Shown here piece by piece: positions 1 through 5,446 of a stretch of DNA of 9,488 nt. The DNA is from Bacteroidales bacterium (GTDB taxonomy: Bacteria > Bacteroidota > Bacteroidia > Bacteroidales > SMBSF77): positions 1-9,488 of the forward strand of contig JAIOTT010000478.1 of assembly GCA_021106655.1 (NCBI GenBank), written 5' to 3'. A model generated the notes under the pieces. That model did no database searches and was not told the DNA's origin. It worked only from the letters and a program-made list of their open reading frames with translations. Positions within the stretch are counted from its first letter, which is position 1, and the number at the start of each line of letters is the position of its first letter. A program made the translations under genes and the position numbers.

Positions 1-2
1 AT

Positions 3-74
3 GGTTTAATGAAACGAATCATTGCTTCTTATCCTAATACTTTTATTCACTGGGAATATGGTTTTAGGAGTTAA
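3..74 (+). CDS. ltrA: Group II intron reverse transcriptase/maturase, C-terminal fragment
   Basis: The last 23 codons of an open frame that enters from the left edge and ends with TAA at 72-74. The peptide contains the motif YPNTFIHWEYG followed by FRS, which resembles the C-terminal tail I know from bacterial group II intron proteins (consensus roughly YPxLFxHW). These proteins copy the intron into DNA and, through their X domain, help the RNA fold and splice. The frame ends only 12 nt before domain V, so the protein is encoded in domain IV as usual. No HNH endonuclease residues follow the FxHW motif, suggesting an endonuclease-minus protein, although most of it cannot be seen. Family assignment is secure because RNA domains V and VI follow directly; the symbol ltrA is generic. 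Confidence 0.85.
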   Translation, partial: GLMKRIIASYPNTFIHWEYGFRS

Positions 75-86
75 GTCTGTCAAGAA

Positions 87-160
87 GAGCCGTATGACGG
101 GAGACTGTCACGTACGGTGCTGTGAGCGGCTGGGGGTGAAACTCCCCCGGTCTACTCGAC
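87..160 (+). ncRNA. Group II intron domains V and VI
   Basis: Domain V (87-120) folds as a 34-nt hairpin. Its lower stem carries the AGC triad at 88-90, a two-base bulge (A110, C111) interrupts the 3' strand, and an upper stem of five pairs is capped by a GAGA (GNRA) tetraloop at 101-104. One pair of the lower stem is imperfect: A88 faces G119, where many introns have a U. Domain VI has an upper stem of five G-C pairs (132-136 with 144-148) and a basal stem GAG (124-126) with CTC (155-157). A154 is bulged beside the basal stem, seven positions from the 3' end, and is the predicted branch-point nucleotide that attacks the 5' splice site to form the lariat. Confidence 0.92.
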
Positions 161-243
161 AGTGCGCCAATCACTTCTCATAATTTATCCTTCGGATGTA
201 ATTTGCTTTGCGTAATTCATATTAGAATTTCTAATTGCACGGT
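161..243. other. 3' exon flank of the intron, no gene recognised
   Basis: The host sequence just after the intron. Two of the three forward frames stay open for a short distance, but no peptide is recognisable and none begins at a credible start, so I cannot say whether the intron interrupts a gene or lies in intergenic DNA. It contains a near-perfect palindrome: ATTAGAA at 221-227 and TTCTAAT at 229-235, separated by one base. That could be an operator-like site or part of the transcript end of a gene to the left. Confidence 0.4.
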
Positions 244-274
244 AAAAAAAAAGCGCTGTTCTCACAGCGCTTTT
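244..274 (-). terminator. Rho-independent terminator of the outer-membrane protein gene
   Basis: A perfect 11-bp stem (249-259 with 264-274) around the four-base loop TCTC, with the core GCGCTGT/ACAGCGC. Read on the minus strand it is followed by an unbroken run of nine T (252 down to 244; the inner T residues also pair in the stem). It lies 18 bases past the stop codon of the minus-strand gene at 293. On the plus strand the stem is followed by only four T, all inside it, so it could also slow transcription coming from the intron side. Confidence 0.9.
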
Positions 275-292
275 ATGTGAATTTTTTATTTA

Positions 293-1234
293 TTAAAAGT
301 AGAAGAATAAACTAATTGAACCTTGTGGACCAGCAAGAACTGGAGATGTTAAATTATAATTACTCGGGAGATTGTCGATATCGATAGAGAAAACGCTGTT
401 TCCACCAGTTTCCTGTTCGGTTTCTTTAACAGTATTACTATCCATATCCCAGTTTTCGGTTGTTGTTTTTCCATTACCAGTTGTCAGGAATGCAAGGCTC
501 CATCCAAATTCTCCACCGATCGACATTTTTGGTGCAAAGAAATATTCCACACCACAAAATGCACGCGCTCCAATGCCGATTGTTGTTCCTGAAGTTGTTT
601 TATTAGTTCTTTGGCCTGCGCTAGCGGTAGCCCAATCAGGTGGGTTGACTATATTAGCCCAATTCCAACCACCAAATTCATCCCAACCAGTAGTTGTTGG
701 TGCATTGTTAGTAGTCGTAATTTCATTTCCCCAGGTATATTTATCAGAATAGTTCATGAATAAGAGAAATCCTTCAGCACCATATATTCCTTGTACTCTT
801 CCTTTTCCTCTTCTCTTTTCCAATCCGTATCCCAATAGGATAAACATTTCACTATGACCCCATTTATCTTCAACCTGGACAGTGGAAGTTGGGTCAGCCA
901 CCAAAGCTACATCATCAACAATCATGTTCTTTAATGAAGCTGATGCAAAGCCAATCCTGAACATTGCTCTTGAAGCAGTTTCATCATCAATCATATGCTT
1001 CACAAAAATCGTCATTGGAGTTGTTGCTGTAAAATTAAAGGCAGGTGCCTGGTTATTAATGTTTGCATTAAACATATTACCCAAATATCCGAATAATGGA
1101 GCAGCATCAACCCCAATACAATAATCCCCTTTCTCAGGTAAGATTGGTACTCCTTTTTTGGATTTCATGTCTTGCGAGTTAACGAGCACAACTGCAAAAA
1201 CCATAATTAAAATCGTAAAAACTGTTTTCTTCAT
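293..1234 (-). CDS. Predicted outer-membrane beta-barrel protein, function unknown
   Basis: A 313-residue protein with a Sec signal peptide: Lys-Lys at 2-3, a hydrophobic core at about 5-18, and a likely signal peptidase I site at VNS|Q (19-21). The mature part has alternating hydrophobic and polar stretches, many Gly, Thr, Asn and aromatic residues, and ends in SLFFYF. An aromatic C-terminal strand is the usual BAM recognition signal of outer-membrane barrels. The segment KGVPILPEKGDYCIGVDAAP after the signal resembles the start of barrel proteins common in Bacteroidota, as I recall them. A low-complexity Thr/Asn region (about 175-187) is probably an extracellular loop. The gene stands alone: a terminator follows, and a transporter diverges 308 bp upstream. 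There is no lipobox, TonB box or plug domain, so it is not a TonB-dependent receptor. The substrate or role cannot be inferred. The ATG start is supported by the signal peptide directly after it. Confidence 0.8.
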   Translation of the reverse strand: MKKTVFTILIMVFAVVLVNSQDMKSKKGVPILPEKGDYCIGVDAAPLFGYLGNMFNANINNQAPAFNFTATTPMTIFVKHMIDDETASRAMFRIGFASASLKNMIVDDVALVADPTSTVQVEDKWGHSEMFILLGYGLEKRRGKGRVQGIYGAEGFLLFMNYSDKYTWGNEITTTNNAPTTTGWDEFGGWNWANIVNPPDWATASAGQRTNKTTSGTTIGIGARAFCGVEYFFAPKMSIGGEFGWSLAFLTTGNGKTTTENWDMDSNTVKETEQETGGNSVFSIDIDNLPSNYNLTSPVLAGPQGSISLFFYF

Positions 1235-1542
1235 AATGTAAATTTTTGGTTAATAAATGGAATAATTATTTGGTATTCAAAATAAAGCTTTTTTAATTGG
1301 CAAATTTGACATAAAAATAGATCATTATTTTCTATAAGTCAAGCTTTTTTTTATTTTATTTAATAAAAACATATTATAGCATATAACATATTCGAGTAAT
1401 GATAAGTAATATGAATACAAATATTCCCCTGCTGAGCGAAATTTTTTTGTACGACTTTTCCACATTTCATTCTCAAACAAGCCATTTTGTAAAGTTTATA
1501 CTATTTTAGCGGGAGATATGCAATTAATAATACTATGTTTAT
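1235..1542. other. Divergent spacer between the barrel protein and AbgT genes
   Basis: A 308-bp region that must hold the promoters of two divergent genes, yet I find no clean TTG-N17-23-TAnnTTTG promoter in either direction. The nearest match for the minus-strand gene is TTATTTTG (1285 down to 1278) with a TTTG 15 bases further upstream, one mismatch and too short a spacer. Direct repeats of AAGCTTTTTT start at 1285 and 1341. A small palindrome, GAATA/TATTC around CAAA, spans 1413-1426. A GGGAG at 1511-1515 precedes an 11-codon frame (see findings). No gene or RNA is recognised. Confidence 0.5.
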
Positions 1543-3081
1543 ATGGCTAAATCAAAAAAGAGTATAGGAATCCTACAACGGATGTTGAATTGGACAGAAC
1601 GAGTTGGTAACGCCTTACCACATCCGGCCACACTGTTTGCATTATTTGCCCTGGCTGCTCTGGTATTTTCAGCGATAGGCCATGCTTTAGGATGGGAAGT
1701 TATTCATCCGGGCACTAAAGAAATTATCAGGCCGGTTAATCTTTTATCTCATGATGGTATTCACCGTGTTTTGCTTGAAATGGTGGATAATTTTACGGGA
1801 TTTGCCCCGCTGGGAATTGTTCTTGTTGCCATGCTCGGTATTGGTATTGCTGAACAGAGCGGATTGATAAACGCTGTTATTCGGATGTTGGTTTTGAATT
1901 CTCACAGGCATCTGCTGACTTTTGTAATTGTTTTTGCCGGCATATTATCTAATGTTGCATCGGATGTTGGATATATTTTGCTAATACCACTTGCCGGTGT
2001 GATCTTTCTGGCCGTTGGCAGACATCCTATTGTAGGTATGGCTGCAGCTTTTGCCGGCGTATCAGGTGGATTCAGTGCAAATTTGGTATTGGGAACCGTT
2101 GACCCTTTGCTGGCAGGATTATCTACTGAAGGAGCTCAAATTCTTGATCCTTCATATGAAGTAAATCCCACCGCCAATTATTTCTTTATGGTGGCATCAA
2201 CCTTTATCATAGCCTTTACAGGAACGTTTATAACTGAAAAAGTTGTGGAACCAAGGCTGGGCAAATATACCGGTGAGGCTGAATTAAAAGACAATTCATT
2301 TGATAAACTTTCAAAAAATGAGAAAAAAGGCTTGCTGATGGCTTTACTCACTCTGATAGTTGTCACAATTATATGCCTTATCGGAATTATTCCTGAAGAC
2401 GGCTTTTTCCGGGGAAGTGACGGAGGGATGCTCTCTTCACCGCTGATCCGTGGAGTGGTTGCTATGCTGTTTGTTACTGCTAGTGCAATGGGCCTTGCAT
2501 ATGGTTTTACTACTGGAGCTTTTAAGAATGATACAGATGTAATGCATGGGATGTCTGCCTCCATGAAAACCCTTGCTACCTACCTTGTTCTTGTATTTTT
2601 TGCAGCTCAGTTTGTTGCATATTTCAAGTGGAGTAATTTAGGAATAATTCTGGCTGTTAAGGGCGCTAATCTCCTGATGTCTGCCGATATCGGACTTATT
2701 CCTTTAATGATCCTTTTTATCCTGCTTTCTGCCTCCATCAATATGCTGATGGGTAGTGCATCAGCCAAATGGGCTATTCTTGCGCCTATTTTTATTCCTA
2801 TGTTTATGATCATGGGTTATTCGCCGGAGCTATCTCAGGTCGTATATCGTATTGGAGATAGTGTGACCAATGTGATCTCTCCTATGATGAGTTTCTTTGC
2901 CCTGATCATTGCTTTTGTCCAGAAATATGATCCAAAATCTGGTATAGGAACTATTATTGCAACCATGGTCCCCTATTCGATTGCTTTCCTGATCGTATGG
3001 ATTTTGCTTTTAGTAGCTTGGCTGCTTTTGGGGTTACCACTTGGCCCTGATGCAGGAATTCATTATACTCTACCTAATTAA
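1543..3081 (+). CDS. abgT: AbgT-family transporter (p-aminobenzoyl-glutamate / antimetabolite transporter)
   Basis: A 512-residue polytopic inner-membrane protein, full length for the AbgT family (E. coli AbgT, Neisseria MtrF, Alcanivorax YdaH are all about 500). AbgT imports p-aminobenzoyl-glutamate; MtrF and YdaH were shown to export sulphonamides. Family signatures are present: TVDPLLAG (185-192) after a Gly/Ser-rich stretch, and a C-terminal block with SINMLMGSASAKWA (398-411), YSPE (426-429), RIGDS (436-440) and SPMM (446-449). By position these supply the Asp, Asn, Trp, Pro, Arg and Asp residues that line the MtrF/YdaH pathway (D187, N400, W410, P428, R436, D439 here). Hydrophobic segments fill most of the chain, with a polar cytoplasmic loop at about 232-262. 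The in-frame codon TAA 15 bases upstream fixes the ATG start. No Shine-Dalgarno sequence is properly placed. No abgA/abgB hydrolase genes or MtrR-like regulator are nearby, so whether it imports or exports is unknown. Confidence 0.92.
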   Translation: MAKSKKSIGILQRMLNWTERVGNALPHPATLFALFALAALVFSAIGHALGWEVIHPGTKEIIRPVNLLSHDGIHRVLLEMVDNFTGFAPLGIVLVAMLGIGIAEQSGLINAVIRMLVLNSHRHLLTFVIVFAGILSNVASDVGYILLIPLAGVIFLAVGRHPIVGMAAAFAGVSGGFSANLVLGTVDPLLAGLSTEGAQILDPSYEVNPTANYFFMVASTFIIAFTGTFITEKVVEPRLGKYTGEAELKDNSFDKLSKNEKKGLLMALLTLIVVTIICLIGIIPEDGFFRGSDGGMLSSPLIRGVVAMLFVTASAMGLAYGFTTGAFKNDTDVMHGMSASMKTLATYLVLVFFAAQFVAYFKWSNLGIILAVKGANLLMSADIGLIPLMILFILLSASINMLMGSASAKWAILAPIFIPMFMIMGYSPELSQVVYRIGDSVTNVISPMMSFFALIIAFVQKYDPKSGIGTIIATMVPYSIAFLIVWILLLVAWLLLGLPLGPDAGIHYTLPN

Positions 3082-3092
3082 GAAAGATAGAA

Positions 3093-3127
3093 GATAATTA
3101 TTAATGATGAATGGTTAATGATTGTGC
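3093..3127. repeat. Degenerate 7-bp tandem repeat
   Basis: About five heptads in register just after the abgT stop. Clear units are ATTAATG (3100-3106), ATGAATG (3107-3113) and GTTAATG (3114-3120); the flanking units GATAATT (3093-3099) and ATTGTGC (3121-3127) are more decayed. Confidence 0.6.
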
Positions 3128-3216
3128 TTCGCTCGACATTTGCTTTGGGTAATTTAGTTAATTGGTTAAGTAAGGTAAGTAGTTATGTAGGGAGGAAAGT
3201 TTGCAGGGGCAGTTTT

Positions 3217-3244
3217 AATTTGAAAATGAGATAATTTGAAAATG
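3217..3244 (+). repeat. 12-bp direct repeat, 16-bp period
   Basis: AATTTGAAAATG occurs exactly at 3217-3228 and 3233-3244. The 16-base spacing is twice the 8-base period of the flanking tracts. Confidence 0.75.
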
Positions 3245-3250
3245 GGGAAA

Positions 3251-3278
3251 GGGTTGCAGGTTACGTATTACAAGTTCA
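3251..3278. repeat. Degenerate 7-bp tandem repeat (GGTTAC type)
   Basis: Four heptads in register: GGGTTGC (3251-3257), AGGTTAC (3258-3264), GTATTAC (3265-3271) and the weaker AAGTTCA (3272-3278). It lies inside the loop of the inverted octad tracts. Confidence 0.55.
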
Positions 3279-3413
3279 TTTTCCGAATTAACCAATCAAC
3301 TATTTAACTAATTAACTATATTCAAACAGTTAAGCATTTCTCGCTTGAATTGAATAAAATCGAATAACCAACTTATAACAATTCGAAGATTTAAGTTTAA
3401 AGACAGACACTAA

Positions 3414-4394
3414 CTAGAGGGGTTCATTTAAAAATCTAATAAGCTCTTCTGTATCACAATTTCTAAGCCTTGCAAATCCTGAGTTTTCAGCTATTGCTTG
3501 TCCATTACTATAGATCCATTTCAGAAATTCAATCACCACAGGGTTTTCGGGCTTATCTTTAGAAACTATATAAAGATATCTGCATAAACAGCGTGGATAA
3601 GTGCCTAAGTAAACTGCTCTTTTCAACTTACAGATATCAGTTTTAAACAATTCATTTTTATCAGCAATACCGTTAACATTGAAATCAATGGGTAATATTT
3701 TGATACCTTTCAGAATTTTACCTTTCGGCAGATCCAAAACATAGTGTGCATTACAGTATGATAAGCTTAGTGGTTCCTGAATAACAGCATTAATGATATT
3801 CTCATCATACTCAACAAGAATTCCTTTCAAATCCTCTTGTTTTTTTCCAAGATATTTTGCCCACACACTTGCAGCTCCCGAGAGGTCAGACCGTGTGAAA
3901 ATTATCACGGAATCTTTGTTATCAAGGCCAAGGACCTCTCCCCAGCTTTGATATTTATCTCCTGTAAATATTTCAATCAGTGCTTCGCGCGTCATTCCCT
4001 TTTTCAAAATTTCATCCATATAAGGATTGCTGTCATTGATAATTGGAATTACACCTTCTTTTGTAGCCCTGAAACAGACTAAGCCCTGACCTTCTTCTGA
4101 AGGATCTAACTCTCTTGAAATCATTGCCAGATCACAATTTCCGGCAAGCAAGTCGTTCAACCCCTTCCCGGTTCCTCCATTTAGTACTTCTATTTTTAAG
4201 TCAGCATTATCTTTTGAAAATTCTTCAGCCCATCTTTTCATTAGTGGATATAAAGCATCAGCTCCATTGATCGTAATATTGCCTTTTAGTTCAACAATAA
4301 CTTGTTCTGACACCTGAGCCTTTTTATTTGTTGAATCACAGCTGAGTACGAAGGATAACATTAGTAATGAAATAGATAAAGTAAGTGTTTTCAT
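3414..4394 (-). CDS. PstS-like periplasmic substrate-binding lipoprotein
   Basis: A 326-residue lipoprotein: hydrophobic signal (3-17), lipobox VLSC with lipidation at Cys19, then a polar linker. The rest matches the PstS/PBP-like fold: ITINGADALYPLMKRWAEEF (40-59), GGTGKGLNDLLAG (73-85), RSDLSGAASVW (168-178, equivalent to the phosphate-binding R-x-D-x-SG segment of PstS) and NSGFARL near the C-terminus. Such proteins capture phosphate or a similar oxyanion for an ABC importer. No pstC, pstA, pstB or phoU gene is adjacent, so it is an orphan here; it could serve a distant importer, act in sensing, or bind another ligand. Two oddities: residues 237-248 form an EF-hand-like loop (D, N, N, G, D, E at positions 1, 3, 5, 6, 9, 12), and the mature protein has seven cysteines besides Cys19, two in the motif PRCLCR (267-272). 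The start is supported by the signal peptide and by a promoter 17 bases upstream. Phosphate specificity is inferred only. Confidence 0.82.
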   Translation of the reverse strand: MKTLTLSISLLMLSFVLSCDSTNKKAQVSEQVIVELKGNITINGADALYPLMKRWAEEFSKDNADLKIEVLNGGTGKGLNDLLAGNCDLAMISRELDPSEEGQGLVCFRATKEGVIPIINDSNPYMDEILKKGMTREALIEIFTGDKYQSWGEVLGLDNKDSVIIFTRSDLSGAASVWAKYLGKKQEDLKGILVEYDENIINAVIQEPLSLSYCNAHYVLDLPKGKILKGIKILPIDFNVNGIADKNELFKTDICKLKRAVYLGTYPRCLCRYLYIVSKDKPENPVVIEFLKWIYSNGQAIAENSGFARLRNCDTEELIRFLNEPL

Positions 4395-4410
4395 GATTTG
4401 TGATTTTTTA

Positions 4411-4441
4411 CAAATATAATAATTTATTACATGTATATCAA
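4411..4441 (-). promoter_or_regulatory. Bacteroidota sigma-70 promoter for the PstS-like gene
   Basis: On the minus strand, TTG (4441 down to 4439) is followed after 20 bases by TATATTTG (4418 down to 4411). This fits the Bacteroidota consensus TTTG-N17-23-TAnnTTTG, with a full -7 element. Transcription would start near 4405, giving a leader of only about 10 bases before the ATG at 4394. It lies downstream of the sdh terminator, so the gene is an independent unit. Confidence 0.75.
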
Positions 4442-4530
4442 GAAGGTATATTTATTTTAAATACTCAAATTCAAATTCCCTATGTTGCGGATTTGCAAGT
4501 TTTCTTTGCGTGAAACAGTTCAAGCCAAAT

Positions 4531-4560
4531 AAAAAAAACCGCAGCCAAATGGCTACGGTT
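4531..4560 (-). terminator. Rho-independent terminator of the sdhCAB operon
   Basis: A 10-bp stem (4537-4546 with 4551-4560) with loop AAAT on the plus strand; on the minus strand it is followed by eight T. In minus-strand RNA all ten pairs form, one as a U-G wobble. In plus-strand RNA the same position is a C-A mismatch and no T-run follows, so the signal is directional. It starts 32 bases after the sdhB stop codon. Confidence 0.88.
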
Positions 4561-4592
4561 CTCACTCTCCAAATAAATATTTCTCCTTATTA

Positions 4593-5345
4593 CTATGCCT
4601 TTTGGGCTCCCAGCTTAGCTCCCAGAAACTCCCTGTTCATTCGTGCAATATTAGATACTGAGATATTCTTAGGACATTCAGCCTCACAGGCATATGTGTT
4701 GGTGCAATTTCCAAAACCAAGTTCGTCCATCTTTGCTACCATAGCCTGAACCCTTCTTTTGGCTTCAACTTTTCCCTGGGGCAATAAGGCAAATTGAGAT
4801 ACTTTTGCTGAAACAAAAAGCATGGCTGAAGCATTTTTACATGTAGCAACACAAGCTCCACAGCCTATACAGGCCGCTGCATCCATCGAAAGATCAGCCA
4901 ACTCCTTCCTTATTGGTATTGAATTTGCATCCGGGACACCACCTGTTGTCACAGACACATATCCTCCAGCCTGAATTATTTCATCAAAGGCACTTCTGTC
5001 GACCATAAGATCCTTAATAACAGGAAAGGCTTTTGAACGCCATGGCTCTATAACAATTTTTGAGCCGTTTTTAAAATTACGCATATGCATCTGGCATACG
5101 GTTATTCCCTGATCCGGTCCATGTGGACGGCCGTTTATGTATAAACTGCACATACCACATATTCCTTCCCTGCAGTCATGATCAAAGTTTATAGGGAGTT
5201 GAACTTTATCGATAAGGTCTTCATTGAGGATATCGAGCATTTCTAAGAATGAACAATCAGCTGAGATATCCTTTACCTTAAAAGTCTCAAATTTTCCTTT
5301 TGCTTTGGAGTTAGCCTGTTTCCAAATCTTTAAAGTAAAATCCAT
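4593..5345 (-). CDS. sdhB: Succinate dehydrogenase/fumarate reductase iron-sulphur subunit
   Basis: A 250-residue electron-transfer subunit passing electrons between the flavin of SdhA and the haem/quinone subunit SdhC. All cluster ligands are visible. The N-terminal plant-ferredoxin domain has C58, C63, C66 and C84 for [2Fe-2S] (motif CREGICGMC). The C-terminal domain has C159, C162, C165 followed by C169, then C214, C220 and C224-Pro. By family pattern, C159/C162/C165/C224 hold [4Fe-4S], and C169/C214/C220 hold [3Fe-4S]. No cluster ligand is missing. It is the last gene of the operon, 95 bp after sdhA, separated by a palindromic repeat, and is followed by a strong terminator. The ATG at 5345 is preceded by an A-rich stretch and no Shine-Dalgarno sequence, normal for Bacteroidota. 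It could equally be named frdB, because type B enzymes are not separable by sequence alone. Confidence 0.96.
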   Translation of the reverse strand: MDFTLKIWKQANSKAKGKFETFKVKDISADCSFLEMLDILNEDLIDKVQLPINFDHDCREGICGMCSLYINGRPHGPDQGITVCQMHMRNFKNGSKIVIEPWRSKAFPVIKDLMVDRSAFDEIIQAGGYVSVTTGGVPDANSIPIRKELADLSMDAAACIGCGACVATCKNASAMLFVSAKVSQFALLPQGKVEAKRRVQAMVAKMDELGFGNCTNTYACEAECPKNISVSNIARMNREFLGAKLGAQKA

Positions 5346-5382
5346 GTTATTTTGTTTTTATTATTTGTTTCTAAGTATTTTG

Positions 5383-5446
5383 AAATAGTTATGAATTATG
5401 AGTTCATATAATTCTTTAACTCATAACCCATCACTCATAACTATTT
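5383..5446. repeat. Palindromic heptad repeat between sdhA and sdhB
   Basis: The left arm (5383-5404) and right arm (5418-5446) are inverted copies. The outer 12 bases pair perfectly (5383-5394 with 5435-5446), as do the inner 10 (5395-5404 with 5418-5427); a 7-base insertion (5428-5434) on the right separates the two blocks. Within the right arm the sequence has period 7, with units AACTCAT, AACCCAT and CACTCAT (5418-5438), so the inserted 7 bases are one extra repeat unit. The right arm overlaps the sdhA stop codon and its last codon. In the operon mRNA this would be a 22-bp hairpin with a 13-nt loop between the sdhA and sdhB reading frames. Confidence 0.85.

Larger units (their letters stand above)
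1..160 (+). mobile_element. Group II intron, 3' end (left part outside the window)
   Basis: This is the last 160 bases of a bacterial group II intron, a self-splicing retroelement. Three parts occur in the canonical order: the C-terminus of the intron-encoded protein (stop at 72-74), a 34-nt domain V (87-120), and domain VI (about 124-157) with a bulged A at 154. The intron should end at the AC of 159-160, which matches the usual AY 3' end. The catalytic triad is AGC, as in IIA/IIB-type introns, not the CGC of IIC. Domains I-III and most of the protein lie to the left of the window, so I cannot say whether the element is complete. The GC-rich domains V/VI stand out against the AT-rich host DNA, as expected of structured RNA. 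Confidence 0.93.
3148..3320. repeat. Inverted pair of degenerate 8-bp repeat tracts
   Basis: The left tract (3148-3187) has period 8, with units such as AGTTAATT (3156-3163) and GGTTAAGT (3164-3171). The right tract (3290-3320) has period 8 in the opposite orientation, with AACTATTT (3298-3305) and AACTAATT (3306-3313). Bases 3155-3169 and 3288-3302 are inverted copies matching at 14 of 15 positions, so the region could form a long hairpin with a loop of about 118 nt. It lies between two convergent genes. Confidence 0.65.
3082..3413. other. Convergent spacer built of decayed short tandem repeats
   Basis: A 332-bp gap between the 3' ends of abgT and the PstS-like gene. No open frame with a recognisable product and no classical terminator with a T-run is visible. 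Much of it consists of degenerate repeats with periods of 7, 8 or 16, listed separately, with one pair in inverted orientation. The rest (about 3321-3413) is plain AT-rich sequence. Confidence 0.7.

Noticed and set aside
161..292. Continuation of a gene interrupted by the intron
   Set aside because: Frames stay open only by chance lengths, one passing straight through the terminator hairpin, and no peptide is recognisable. The 5' exon is needed to decide.
372..1124. Forward open frames of 126 and 80 codons opposite the outer-membrane protein gene
   Set aside because: The minus-strand frame has a signal peptide, a barrel-type C-terminus and a matching terminator; the forward frames have none of these.
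3361..3385. CGAAT/ATTCG hairpin as terminator of the PstS-like gene
   Set aside because: A five-base AT-rich stem with a 15-base loop and no T-run on the minus strand is too weak.
3082..3413. CRISPR array or insertion-sequence end
   Set aside because: The repeats are 7-16 bases, degenerate and without regular spacers; no transposase frame or target duplication is seen.
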